Assembly: GCF_019443105.1 (NCBI RefSeq) | Contig: NZ_JAHZIJ010000001.1 | Span: 620,001 to 684,000 of the forward strand | Source: Paenibacillus oenotherae | GTDB taxonomy: Bacteria > Bacillota > Bacilli > Paenibacillales > Paenibacillaceae | Direction of reading: 5' to 3' | Length of the DNA stretch: 64,000 bases | Shown: positions 1 to 8,137 of the stretch, piece by piece | Position numbering within the stretch: the first letter of the stretch is position 1 | Layout: each line of letters opens with the position of its first letter | Made by a program: the position numbers and the translations under genes | The notes under the pieces: generated by a model | Seen by the model: only the letters and a program-made list of their open reading frames with translations | Database searches by the model: none | Told to the model about the DNA's origin: nothing

Positions 1-24
1 CATGCATGCAGGCATGCCACAACG

Positions 25-80
25 TACAGCTTCTTAAAATGGAAGTTGAGATTTCCAACAAGGACTTTCTGGACAGCTCC
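25..80. mobile_element. right end of a MITE-like repeat element (copy C)
   Basis: About 56 bases match the right end of the element at 8138-8715. They share the blocks ACAGCTTCTTAAA, GTTGAGATTTCC and AAGGACTTT, followed by GACAGC, with a few short indels. The rest of this copy would lie to the left of the window or is lost. The similarity is read directly; calling it a mobile-element end is inferred from copy A, which has terminal inverted repeats. Confidence 0.6.
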
Positions 81-98
81 TTGTATATATGCCGACAA

Positions 99-569
99 TC
101 AGCTATTAGGGCGATACGGCCGCTTTGCACGAGGCGGGCCGAGTATCTCAGCAACCACGATGGCTCGGCGCAGCTCCTCTCCCTCTGGCATGCGAAATGG
201 TTCGGCTTCACGCGTGGCTGTCAAATCTGCAGCGTTGCGCGTAGAGGCCAGATTGCCCGGCCTGAACGCGGAAGCACGGTCTGCCGCAATCGCCTGCGTC
301 AATATTTCCGAGTGTGCGTGCCGCTCTTCCTCCGAGCCTGCACGCCCTTCTGAGCGGGATGACAGCTCCGGTACAGGGGGCATCTGGCTGTAATCCTGCC
401 TTCGATCGTGAGGGAGCCCATCGGCTTGTGGCGCTGCATTCCTTCCGCTGAAATCCGGCATCCCTGTCGCATTTTTACGTTTGCCCTTATTAATTAACGA
501 AGCAATAAACCCAATAATAATAACGACCAAAAAAATGTTATTGGATAGAAATGCGATTATTTCATCCAC
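99..569 (-). CDS. small membrane-anchored hypothetical protein, in yqfB position
   Basis: A 156-residue protein. Residues 5-24 form a hydrophobic N-terminal membrane segment (run FLVVIIIGFIASLI), followed by a basic stop-transfer stretch (NKGKRK). The rest is long, hydrophilic, rich in Pro, Ala, Arg and Glu and probably disordered, so a small single-pass protein with a cytoplasmic tail is likely. It lies about 55 bases downstream of floA on the same strand, the place occupied by yqfB in the B. subtilis nfeD-floA-yqfB cluster. It is longer than yqfB and I see no clear sequence match. I do not recognise a domain. A role with the flotillin-NfeD membrane assembly is inferred only from position. 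Confidence 0.7.
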   Translation of the reverse strand: MDEIIAFLSNNIFLVVIIIGFIASLINKGKRKNATGMPDFSGRNAAPQADGLPHDRRQDYSQMPPVPELSSRSEGRAGSEEERHAHSEILTQAIAADRASAFRPGNLASTRNAADLTATREAEPFRMPEGEELRRAIVVAEILGPPRAKRPYRPNS

Positions 570-623
570 TTCATCACCTCCGAAGACTCATAGTCCGCCA
601 GCCAACATACCGCTTCCAGTCCC

Positions 624-1613
624 TTACTCTTTATCCGAAGACGTTACATCCGGCTTGCCGATGGAGCTTCGCATTTGCGTATCTGCTTCAATGTTCTTCA
701 TGTTCATGTAATCAAGGACGCCAAGCTTGCCGCTCTTGAGCGCATCAGCCATAGCTAACGGCACTTGAGACTCCGATTCCACAACACGCGCTCGCATCTC
801 TACGACACGCGCCTTCATCTCTTGCTCCTGAGCAACAGCCATCGCACGGCGCTCTTCTGCTTTTGCCTGCGCGATCCGTTTGTCAGCCTCCGCTTGCTCC
901 GTTTGCAGATGTGCGCCGATATTTTTGCCTACATCTACATCCGCAATATCAATGGATAGAATTTCGAACGCCGTCCCCGCATCCAGACCTTTGCCGAGTA
1001 CCGTACGGGAGATCATATCGGGATTTTCCAGCACATCTTTATGGGAGTTGGAAGACCCGACTGTTGTAACAATACCTTCACCAACACGGGCGATAATAGT
1101 CTCCTCACCCGCACCCCCTACGAGGCGTTCAATGTTCGCACGAACAGTTACACGCGCTTTAACCTTTACCTCGATCCCATCCTTGGCAACGGCAGCAACG
1201 ATGGGCGTCTCGATTACACGCGGATTGACACTCATCTGTACAGCCTGCAGCACGTCACGGCCAGCGAGGTCAATGGCAGCCGCACGTTCGAATACAAGCT
1301 CAATATTCGCCCGCTGAGCCGCAATGAGCGCATTAACGACACGGTCAACATTACCGCCAGCCAGAAAGTGGCTCTCCAATTGGTTAATCGTCAGGCCAAG
1401 TCCGGCTTTGGACGCTTTAATCAGCGGATTTACGATTCGGCTCGGCACTACCCGGCGCAGCCTCATGGCGACCAGTGTAATAATGCCGACACGGACACCG
1501 GAAGCGAGGGCCGAGATCCAGAGCATTATCGGGAAGAAGCTTAGAAATACGGATAAGGCGATAACAGCAAGAACAACTATGATCAATATCGTAACAATCG
1601 GATCCATCGTCAT
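624..1613 (-). CDS. floA: flotillin-like protein FloA
   Basis: A 329-residue flotillin-like scaffold of functional membrane microdomains. Residues 5-50 hold hydrophobic hairpin segments that anchor the protein in the inner leaflet. A PHB/SPFH-type domain follows (for example [32 protein letters not shown]). A charged Ala/Glu-rich region ([18 protein letters not shown]) then drives oligomerisation, and the tail is polar. Length matches the family (about 330 residues). The ATG is preceded by GGAGGGG. It follows nfeD by 18 bases, so the two are co-transcribed. In Bacillus FloA works with its NfeD partner in membrane fluidity, secretion and signalling complexes. Identity is secure from sequence and synteny. 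Confidence 0.96.
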   Translation of the reverse strand: MTMDPIVTILIIVVLAVIALSVFLSFFPIMLWISALASGVRVGIITLVAMRLRRVVPSRIVNPLIKASKAGLGLTINQLESHFLAGGNVDRVVNALIAAQRANIELVFERAAAIDLAGRDVLQAVQMSVNPRVIETPIVAAVAKDGIEVKVKARVTVRANIERLVGGAGEETIIARVGEGIVTTVGSSNSHKDVLENPDMISRTVLGKGLDAGTAFEILSIDIADVDVGKNIGAHLQTEQAEADKRIAQAKAEERRAMAVAQEQEMKARVVEMRARVVESESQVPLAMADALKSGKLGVLDYMNMKNIEADTQMRSSIGKPDVTSSDKE

Positions 1614-1631
1614 AAGTACCCCTCCAATAAA

Positions 1632-3023
1632 TTATTGATTTGCCTTCTCATTCCATTGTTGCACAATTACCCGGGCTCCATCCACTTTAATGACTTTCAC
1701 CTCAATACCCGCACTAATAAACTCGCCATCGGTCACAACATCGATTCGTTCATCATCGATCGTCACCGTTCCAGCTGGCCTAAGCGGTGTCAGCGTGACG
1801 CCCTTCTTGCCGAGCAGGCTAACCTTTGTTGGATTAGAGACATATCCCTCATCCGTCGTTAAGCGGTCACTCAGAATAAATTTATTCCATACTCCGCGAT
1901 GCTTGAACCGGATGGCCACAAATATAACAATTAGTGCCGCTGCCGCAAGGGCAATAGCGAGAGAAACAATCGCGGTGCGGGTATCTGAAGCCGAGGTGAC
2001 AATTCCGGCAATAAGCGAGACCGTTCCCAGTATCCCCAGAATCCCGAAACTCGGTATGAACAGCTCACTTACAAGCAGCACAATGCCGACTATAAACAGC
2101 ACAACCGATTCCATGCCTGCGAAGCCTGCTACAAAATGTCCGAAGAAATATAGAGCGAATGCGATAATCCCGGCGATTCCCGGAAAACCGAAGCCCGGTA
2201 CCAGCAGTTCAATCGCTACTCCGACAATTCCGATTATAAGCAGCAGCGTCACGACGACCGGCGAGGTTAGGAACTGGCCGATTTTCTCCAGAACGGATGG
2301 CTTGATCTCGACAATTTGCCGTTCATCAAGGCCGATTGCCGCAAGCGCTTCATCAATGGTTCGAGCAGTAAATTCGGCGTATCCGACCTTCACCGCCTCT
2401 GTAGCGGATAGGGTCAGAATCTCACCGCTCTCAAGCGTCTGTCCTAGCTCAGGCAATTTCAGCTTAATTCTGGGATCTACCATTTTGGCTGCTATGTCCG
2501 TATTGCGGCCATTCAGCTGAGCGGCTTCCATCATGGCTTTGGTCCAGTAAGAGATGATTTTGGGGTTGTCGATCAGCTCTCCAGAGCCGTCAACAACTGC
2601 CGCCGCTCCGATTGCGCTGCCCGGCTCCATAATGATCCCTTTCGCATTAAGCGCAATATAGGTTCCCGCCGATACCGCCTTCCCTTGTACGAAAGCAGTC
2701 GTCGGCACCTTGCTAGTACGAACGAGATGACCGATCTCCTCCGCGCTGTCCACACGTCCGCCAAGTGTATTAATAACAAGGAGGATATGCTCAGCGCGCG
2801 CTTCCTCCGCTTCCTCATAAGCTCGTTCAAGAAAGGCTTGCAGTCCCGATTCAACCGTTTGCTCTGCCCGAATGACATAGACAGCGGGACCAATCGAAGA
2901 ATTGTCCGCATTGCTGTCCGCCGCATATGCCGCAACAGGCAGCAGCGCAAGCAGCATAATGGCCAAAAGCGCCACAACCGACACAATCATCCTAGGTCCA
3001 AGCTTTGGTAAAGTTCGCTGCAT
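1632..3023 (-). CDS. nfeD: NfeD family membrane protein with ClpP-like protease domain (YqeZ-type)
   Basis: A 463-residue long-form NfeD (NfeD1b type). Residues 1-34 are a signal peptide. A ClpP/SppA-like serine protease domain covers about 45-240, with the nucleophile region GKAVSAGTYIALNAKG and a downstream GSAIGAA motif typical of the Ser-Lys dyad. Four or five membrane segments lie at about 255-365. The C-terminal OB-fold NfeD domain (about 395-460) includes GKKGVTLTPLRPAGTVTIDDERIDVV-type beta strands. It is the usual partner of the flotillin encoded immediately downstream. RBS AGGAGGGGG lies 5 bases before the ATG. Substrates of the protease domain are unknown. Confidence 0.93.
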   Translation of the reverse strand: MQRTLPKLGPRMIVSVVALLAIMLLALLPVAAYAADSNADNSSIGPAVYVIRAEQTVESGLQAFLERAYEEAEEARAEHILLVINTLGGRVDSAEEIGHLVRTSKVPTTAFVQGKAVSAGTYIALNAKGIIMEPGSAIGAAAVVDGSGELIDNPKIISYWTKAMMEAAQLNGRNTDIAAKMVDPRIKLKLPELGQTLESGEILTLSATEAVKVGYAEFTARTIDEALAAIGLDERQIVEIKPSVLEKIGQFLTSPVVVTLLLIIGIVGVAIELLVPGFGFPGIAGIIAFALYFFGHFVAGFAGMESVVLFIVGIVLLVSELFIPSFGILGILGTVSLIAGIVTSASDTRTAIVSLAIALAAAALIVIFVAIRFKHRGVWNKFILSDRLTTDEGYVSNPTKVSLLGKKGVTLTPLRPAGTVTIDDERIDVVTDGEFISAGIEVKVIKVDGARVIVQQWNEKANQ

Positions 3024-3346
3024 CTTTGCCCCCTCCTAAAAGTTTTTGCGTGCTCTGCCTGACTTGTCGAGCAAAAACTGCTTCGTAAGCATATACTTAG
3101 TTTTTGCGTGCTCTGCCCGACTTGCAGCCCAGTCCACCTCTCCTTACTACGTTATGGAGGCGATCGCGTTTCAAACGCATCGATGAATGCAGGCCATCTA
3201 CCGAGCATATGCTTACAAAGTCTGTCAGACCACATCATAAAGAACAACAGCGTGGAGCATGGGAATGATTCTGGAGAAGCGTTAGCGTTCGTAAGAGCGT
3301 TCCTCTGCACAGGCAGCCTGGAACTCCTTTCAATCGTTGGGACTCG
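3024..3346. repeat. intergenic region with direct and inverted repeats
   Basis: Gap between nfeD and the MATE gene without a credible ORF. A 26-base direct repeat (AGTTTTTGCGTGCTCTGCC followed by TGACTTG or CGACTTG) occurs at 3041-3066 and 3099-3124, 58 bases apart with one mismatch. The first copy is part of an inverted repeat with 9-base arms, AGTTTTTGC (3041-3049) and GCAAAAACT (3071-3079). A weaker inverted pair GTAAGCATAT / ATATGCTTAC lies at about 3086 and 3208. No T-tract follows, so terminator function is not clear. The region may be a decayed repeat element. Confidence 0.55.
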
Positions 3347-4696
3347 TCAATGGCCCTCCGCCTGCTTAAGCTTAACGGCGTTCCAATCTGTGCGGTAGAA
3401 ACGAACCATAACCGATATGCCGAACACCAGCAGGAATGAATACAACGAGAGCCATGCTCCCAAGCTGCCCATATCCAGAATGAAGATACATACGTAAGCA
3501 AGCGGCACGAACAATACCCAACTGACCAGAAATGAAATCCGGAGCAGGAAAGTCGTGTCACCAATACCGCGCAGACCGCCTGCGTAGTAGTTCAGCAATC
3601 CATCGAAGATTTGCAAATAAGCCGATACCTTAATTAGAAACGCGGCCAGCAAATAGACCTCCGGATCCTTGGAATACCAATGTGCGATTGTCTCGGCGAA
3701 GAAGAATTCCACAGTACCCAGAATAATCATAAACAGCGTTCCCAGTATCGCAGTATCCGTTCCTACCCGGCGGCCAATATGCGGTGTTCCTCTGCCTACA
3801 TTTTGCCCGACCAATATGGTAGCTGTGGCCCCGAAGGCGAACGCCGGCATGAAACCCAATGCCATTACACTTAGAGCCACTTCGTTCGCTGCGAGCGCGC
3901 GGTCACCGAGCCTTGCAACAAACGCAGTGAAGATGTACATCGAGAAGCTTAGTGAAAACTCCTGAACGCCAAGCTTGCCGCTTTCAAAGGCTATCAGCTT
4001 CATCTCCGGCCATTGAAAAACAATTGCCTTGCGGCTGCGTGTATGAAACCGCTTATGTAGAACGAAGAAGAAAATATAAGCACAGATAAGCAGTTGAACC
4101 GCTTCGCCGATCAATATGGCAAAACCCGCTCCCGTCAACCCAAGCTTGGGAAAGCCCAGCTCTCCAAACGTCATTGCATATGTGAGCAATATGATCAGCA
4201 AGTTGCTGATAAGCGCTACGACCATCGACATCCTCGTCGCTCCGATCCCGCGCAGAAAACCGTGAAAGGCAAAATTAATAATTCCGAAGGCCATCGCATA
4301 GAACCGCAGCTCAAGATAAAAGCTTCCCTGCCTCACCAGATCCTCCGAGCCGCCCGTCCAGCTCAATATTTGATCCGCCGCCCCCCAGCCAACCAAGGCA
4401 ATAACAACAGCGAAGACCAAGCACATCATCATAGCCAAATAAGTGCGTTCGATGCCTTTGCGCATATCGCCCGCCCCGTAATTCTGAGCCACCAAATAAT
4501 TAACGGTATGCCCAATACCGGAAAATATCGCAAAGGCATTGTACATGATGATATTCGATACGCCAACGATCGCAATGGTGATAAATCCAAGTCCGCCTAC
4601 CATGATCAAATTTACCGTTCCTGTCACGGTTTGTGTCGCAAAGGAAACCAGGGACGGGATAGCCAAAATCAATATGTTCCACCAATTACGCAGCAT
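3347..4696 (-). CDS. MATE family efflux transporter
   Basis: A 449-residue integral membrane protein with about twelve hydrophobic segments in two homologous halves, as in MatE antiporters. The N-terminus LILAIPSLVSFATQTVTGTVNLIMVGGLG is a typical MATE TM1-TM2. A polar loop near residue 275-305 (FAFGATATILVGQNVGRGTPHIGRR) matches the family's second-half signature. Such proteins exchange Na+ or H+ for cationic drugs or metabolites; the substrate cannot be told from sequence. The gene is separated from yqeY upstream by a terminator at 4775-4804, so it has its own promoter. AGAGG precedes the ATG. Confidence 0.9.
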   Translation of the reverse strand: MLRNWWNILILAIPSLVSFATQTVTGTVNLIMVGGLGFITIAIVGVSNIIMYNAFAIFSGIGHTVNYLVAQNYGAGDMRKGIERTYLAMMMCLVFAVVIALVGWGAADQILSWTGGSEDLVRQGSFYLELRFYAMAFGIINFAFHGFLRGIGATRMSMVVALISNLLIILLTYAMTFGELGFPKLGLTGAGFAILIGEAVQLLICAYIFFFVLHKRFHTRSRKAIVFQWPEMKLIAFESGKLGVQEFSLSFSMYIFTAFVARLGDRALAANEVALSVMALGFMPAFAFGATATILVGQNVGRGTPHIGRRVGTDTAILGTLFMIILGTVEFFFAETIAHWYSKDPEVYLLAAFLIKVSAYLQIFDGLLNYYAGGLRGIGDTTFLLRISFLVSWVLFVPLAYVCIFILDMGSLGAWLSLYSFLLVFGISVMVRFYRTDWNAVKLKQAEGH

Positions 4697-4774
4697 ATTC
4701 TAGTTGCCTCTTTCCCTTTGGAGTCATCTGATTATAGACAATAGAAGAAGGGTGTCCAAAATAGACGGATTTAT

Positions 4775-4804
4775 GAAAAAACACCCCCTCAAAAAGGGAG
4801 TGTT
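4775..4804 (-). terminator. rho-independent terminator after rpsU-yqeY
   Basis: Read on the minus strand: an AACACTCCCT / AGGGGGTGTT hairpin with one mismatch and loop TTTTG, then a run of T. It lies 17 bases past the yqeY stop. Confidence 0.8.
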
Positions 4805-4820
4805 TGGCTTTCAGCCTATG

Positions 4821-5264
4821 TTATTGCAGAAATTGCTGCACAAATGTGTTTACTAGTTTACCATCAGCACGCCCTTTTACTTTGGGCAATAGAGCGCTCA
4901 TGACTTTCCCCATCTCGGCTTTCGAAGAAGCACCGGTTTCCTGGATGGTCTGCTGAACAATCACTTTGATTTCTTCTTCGGTCAGCTGCTGAGGCAGGTA
5001 TACACTAATAATTTCAATTTCTGCGGCGACATCTTTCGCAAGATCATCGCGGCCGGCTTTTTCAAATTCTTGGAGGGAATCTTTACGTTGTTTGATCTCC
5101 CGACTTAGAATATCAAGCACCTCGTTGTCCTCAAGAGGCCGTTTCAAGTCAATCTCAAGATTTTTGATGGACGCACGGACCATCCGAATCGTGGTCAGCT
5201 TGAACTTCTCCTGACTCTTCATAGCTTGTTTCATGTCGTCGTTCAATCGTTCGCTAAGGTTCAT
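4821..5264 (-). CDS. yqeY: GatB/YqeY domain protein
   Basis: A 147-residue YqeY family protein, full length for the family. It has an N-terminal helical segment (MNLSERLNDDMKQAMKSQEK) and a C-terminal helical domain homologous to the tail of GatB, with motifs SVYLPQQLTEEEI and GKVMSALLPKVKGRADG. In GatCAB amidotransferase the corresponding domain contacts tRNA; the role of free-standing YqeY is not settled. It lies 15 bases downstream of rpsU and is co-transcribed with it, as in B. subtilis. The ATG is preceded by AGGAGGATCC with good spacing. Confidence 0.95.
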   Translation of the reverse strand: MNLSERLNDDMKQAMKSQEKFKLTTIRMVRASIKNLEIDLKRPLEDNEVLDILSREIKQRKDSLQEFEKAGRDDLAKDVAAEIEIISVYLPQQLTEEEIKVIVQQTIQETGASSKAEMGKVMSALLPKVKGRADGKLVNTFVQQFLQ

Positions 5265-5279
5265 TGTGGAAGGATCCTC

Positions 5280-5453
5280 CTAAAACTTTCTCTTGCGCGC
5301 AGCCTCAGACTTCTTCTTGCGCTTTACACTAGGCTTCTCATAATGCTTGCGTTTCTTCACCTCAGCCAGCACGCCATCCTTTGCGATGGAACGTTTAAAA
5401 CGGCGGAGTGCAGCATCGATTGTCTCGTTTTTGCGAACTTTTGTTTCAGACAC
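5280..5453 (-). CDS. rpsU: 30S ribosomal protein S21
   Basis: Encodes the 57-residue bS21, beginning [18 protein letters not shown] after the initiator and ending in a Lys/Arg-rich tail ([12 protein letters not shown]) that binds 16S rRNA near the anti-Shine-Dalgarno. I chose the GTG at 5453 rather than an upstream ATG: the 57-residue product matches the family length, and the GTG has GGAGGG a few bases before it. The upstream in-frame extension does not resemble bS21. A near-consensus promoter lies at 5515-5544. First gene of the rpsU-yqeY unit. Confidence 0.97.
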   Translation of the reverse strand: MSETKVRKNETIDAALRRFKRSIAKDGVLAEVKKRKHYEKPSVKRKKKSEAARKRKF

Positions 5454-5514
5454 CAGTTTTCCCTCCCTCCGAAAACAGACCGTCCAAGAAAGATAACACG
5501 GTTCATCAAACTTC

Positions 5515-5544
5515 ATTATATGTTATAACAAAAGGCAGTGTCAA
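5515..5544 (-). promoter_or_regulatory. sigma-A promoter of rpsU-yqeY
   Basis: Minus strand TTGACA (5544-5539), 18-base spacer, TATAAT (5520-5515): perfect hexamers about 60 bases upstream of the GTG start of rpsU. Confidence 0.85.
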
Positions 5545-5582
5545 CTCGAAAAGACAAGCTTTCTGAGCAGTGTCTCTTCATC

Positions 5583-5921
5583 CTAGGCTATAGGGCCCAG
5601 CCGCTTTCCGCCTAATATATGGAGATGCAGATGATAGACAATTTGCCCGCCCTCGCTATTGCAGTTGTTCACCAGCCGATATCCCGATTCCGCAATCCCC
5701 TGCTCCTTCGCAATCTCTCTTGCGACCGAGAACAGTTCTGCGATTAACTCATTATCTCCATCCGTCACATCATTCATAGTTGGAATATGTTTCTTGGGAA
5801 TGACCAGGATGTGAACAGGAGCCTCTGGCTTAATATCATGGAACGCAACAATACGCTCGTTCTCAAATACCTTCCTGGAGGGAAGGCTTCCTTCAATAAT
5901 TTTGCAAAAAATACAATCCAC
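5583..5921 (-). CDS. HIT family (histidine triad) nucleotide-binding protein
   Basis: A 112-residue Hint-type protein. The N-terminal CIFCKI motif gives the zinc-site cysteines often seen in Hint proteins; PVHILVIPKKH follows, and the catalytic triad HLHLHILGG lies at about residues 97-105. Family members hydrolyse nucleoside phosphoramidates or adenylylated substrates. Full length. The start is GTG with an AGGAAG/GGGG purine stretch upstream. It sits upstream of rpsU, as commonly found in this family. The exact substrate is unknown. Confidence 0.94.
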   Translation of the reverse strand: MDCIFCKIIEGSLPSRKVFENERIVAFHDIKPEAPVHILVIPKKHIPTMNDVTDGDNELIAELFSVAREIAKEQGIAESGYRLVNNCNSEGGQIVYHLHLHILGGKRLGPIA

Positions 5922-5982
5922 CGTTTACACCCCGCTTCCTCTTCATTCCATAATAGCGAAAAAATGCGGGCTCGTCCATTCT

Positions 5983-6008
5983 AATAAAACCAGCGCTTCA
6001 TGCGCTGG
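5983..6008 (-). terminator. terminator after the Phe/Pro-rich protein gene
   Basis: Minus strand hairpin CCAGCGC / GCGCTGG, perfect 7-base arms with a 5-base loop, followed by TTTTATT. Located 28 bases after the stop of the gene at 6036-6440. Confidence 0.75.
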
Positions 6009-6035
6009 CATAATTCGTGTAAGCCAATCCTGATT

Positions 6036-6440
6036 TTAGAAGAATGGAAGCAATGTCAGTCCGAGCAGCGCTGCCAGCGGGAACGTCTGGCGAATGAAGC
6101 GGCGGCGCGGGAAAAAGGGTGCCGGGAAGAAGGGCCCGGGAAAGAAGGGCGTGAACGGTGTAAAGGGGACAAACGCCCTGGGATCATAGCCCGGGCCACA
6201 GTGGGGGATTGCGATGCACAGCATATCGTCATCAATGTGCTCGATGAATCCGTCGCAGCACCAGCCGTCCCGCGTTTGCACCAGAACATACCGGTGCATC
6301 TGATCCTTGCACCATTTCTTCACTTCATACTTTTCCATTGGTTTGACCGGCATTGGTGCAATCGGAGCCGGTTCAACCGGATGATGCGGGGCTGTTGAAA
6401 CTTTCTTAGGCAACGGCTCGGTCACAATCTTTTTTTCCAT
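6036..6440 (-). CDS. Pro/Phe-rich small protein, possibly spore-surface
   Basis: A 134-residue protein of unknown function. N-terminal 40 residues: Lys, Pro and Ala-rich (repeated PAPIAPMPVKP). Middle about 40-85: a compact region with four cysteines and aromatic residues (KKWCKDQMHRYVLVQTRDGW, then CCDGFIEHIDDD), reminiscent of small LSm-like or spore-coat beta folds. Residues 86-120: Phe-Pro repeats (FVPFTPFTPFFPGPFFPAPFFP). The tail is Arg-rich, then hydrophobic. Low-complexity aromatic/proline composition and Cys pairs resemble spore coat or surface proteins, but I do not recognise a family, so this is inference. Strong RBS (GGGAGG) and its own terminator indicate a real monocistronic gene. 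Confidence 0.75.
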   Translation of the reverse strand: MEKKIVTEPLPKKVSTAPHHPVEPAPIAPMPVKPMEKYEVKKWCKDQMHRYVLVQTRDGWCCDGFIEHIDDDMLCIAIPHCGPGYDPRAFVPFTPFTPFFPGPFFPAPFFPRRRFIRQTFPLAALLGLTLLPFF

Positions 6441-6817
6441 TATGCGAATACCTCCCGGAATTGTGCTTCACTTTCTACCATGATATTCGCCCGTGGGCGG
6501 ATGGCGCCTGACCATCGCAAAAATAGGCGGGAGCCGTGCTGTACGGATTCATGCCGATTTGATGGGACTATCAGTCTAAATCGAGATGGATTGGCTCTAT
6601 TTTCCCACGTATAATGTTGTATGTGCTGTGAGATCGGGCACCACATGATAGAACTGCAATTCCCACAATCGTTCGCAGCCTCTTCTCCCGCCAAGTGGAG
6701 AACGAGAATTTCAAATAATTGGACAAGCCCGCCAATCCAAAGGCAGGCAAGTCAACCAATATGACAACGAGAGAAGCGGATGAATCGCTTCGCCAGATTT
6801 TAGAGGAGGAAATACGA
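6441..6817. other. divergent intergenic region
   Basis: 377 bases between the divergent genes at 6440(-) and 6818(+). It holds a TATAAT at 6610-6615 with only a weak -35 (TGGATT, 17 bases upstream), a short CGCCC/GGGCG hairpin near 6488, and a GAAGCG/CGCTTC inverted pair at 6774-6792 just upstream of the RBS of the plus-strand gene. I see no RNA gene or conserved riboswitch. Confidence 0.4.
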
Positions 6818-8131
6818 ATGAAGATTGCGATTATCGGAGGCGGTCTTGCCGGCCTTACTGCGGCAGCTTATTTATCCGAGCAATCAGGTGTGCAGGGCGT
6901 TCTCTTTGAACGCAGCCCACAGCTTGGCGGTCGTGCTTTTACCTATGAAAAGGCAGGCTTCACCCTGAATTACGGCGCTCATGCCATCTATGGTCTGGAT
7001 CGGCATACATTGTCTGTGATGGAGCGCGAGCTCGGGCTTACCTTCGGCAGCAAGCAGGTGGACCGCCGCAAGGTCATGTATGAGAAGGGCGAGCATTTGA
7101 CACCTGCACCGCTCGATTTCGTCAATTTGATGAAAACCGATATTCTCACCATGATGCAGAAGGTTCGTTTCGTTGGTGAAATTACAGCCATTATCGCGAA
7201 TATCCATCAGCTCAAAAACTATGCCACGCTAGGCGATTATTTGGCCGAGTCCGGAGCGGACGAGGATGTGAAGGAACTGTGGGAGCATCTGGTGTGCAGC
7301 AACTTTTTTATTACGCCTGAGGATGCCCGCCGTGTTCCTGGTCCGGTGATTAGCACCTATTATCATAATTTATTCCTCTCCAACCGTCCCGTTAACTATG
7401 TGCTTGGCAGCTGGGCCGTTATTACGAATCAGCTTCGGTCGAAGCTGGAGCAGAGCGGGCGCTGGTCTCTTGCCCTTCAAGAAGGCGTTGACGCGATCCG
7501 TTATGAGCAGGGCAAATATGTGCTCAATACGAAGGCGCGTGAGGAAACCTTTGACCGTATTATATTCGCAATGCCGGTACAGCAGGTGGTCAAGCTGCTT
7601 CGCGGAACGCCTTGGGAGCCTTTCCTTGAACCCTATGAGCATAATACAGCTACAGAGGTTATGGTCTATGATGTCGGGCTCAGCCAGGTGGTTGCCCGTC
7701 CGTTCAGCTATATTAGCGATATGAACAACAAAATGTTTATTTCGGACGTATCGGCAACAGATCACACGCTCGTCCCCGAGGGCGGACAGCTTCTGCAAGG
7801 CATCTCCTACCTGAATGACGAATCTGATGGAGACGGCGTTGACCGCAAAGCCTATCTGGAGGAACGGACAGCCCAGATGGAAGCACTGTTCGACAGACAT
7901 TACCCCGGTTGGCGTGATTGCGTTGCCGTTAAGCGGGTTTCCAAGAAAGCAATGGTGCAAAGCGTGAAGAACGTTGCCAGCAACCGGCTGCTGCCGAACC
8001 GGATCGAGAGCATGCCCTTCTACTTCTGCGGTGACGGATGCGAGGGCAAGGGTGAGCTTGCCGAACGCGCATTCTCCAGCGCCAGAGTTGTAGCGGAGCA
8101 GATCATTGCTGATCTGCATGCATACAAGTAA
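6818..8131 (+). CDS. FAD-dependent amine oxidase/phytoene-desaturase-like oxidoreductase
   Basis: A 437-residue flavoprotein. The N-terminus KIAIIGGGLAGLTAAAYLSE is a dinucleotide-binding GxGxxG fold, followed by the FAD glutamate (VLFERSPQLGGRAFTY, the GG-R-A motif of the CrtI/protoporphyrinogen-oxidase superfamily). The C-terminal FAD motif is FCGDGCEGKGELAERAFSSARVVAEQI. The start was moved to the ATG at 6818, which has GAGGAGG 9 bases upstream; the longer in-frame reading lacks an RBS and would push the Rossmann fold inwards. The substrate is unknown: no carotenoid genes lie nearby, so a true phytoene desaturase is not implied. It stands alone between an unrelated divergent gene and a repeat element that supplies a hairpin downstream. 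Confidence 0.85.
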   Translation: MKIAIIGGGLAGLTAAAYLSEQSGVQGVLFERSPQLGGRAFTYEKAGFTLNYGAHAIYGLDRHTLSVMERELGLTFGSKQVDRRKVMYEKGEHLTPAPLDFVNLMKTDILTMMQKVRFVGEITAIIANIHQLKNYATLGDYLAESGADEDVKELWEHLVCSNFFITPEDARRVPGPVISTYYHNLFLSNRPVNYVLGSWAVITNQLRSKLEQSGRWSLALQEGVDAIRYEQGKYVLNTKAREETFDRIIFAMPVQQVVKLLRGTPWEPFLEPYEHNTATEVMVYDVGLSQVVARPFSYISDMNNKMFISDVSATDHTLVPEGGQLLQGISYLNDESDGDGVDRKAYLEERTAQMEALFDRHYPGWRDCVAVKRVSKKAMVQSVKNVASNRLLPNRIESMPFYFCGDGCEGKGELAERAFSSARVVAEQIIADLHAYK

Positions 8132-8137
8132 ATTGCA

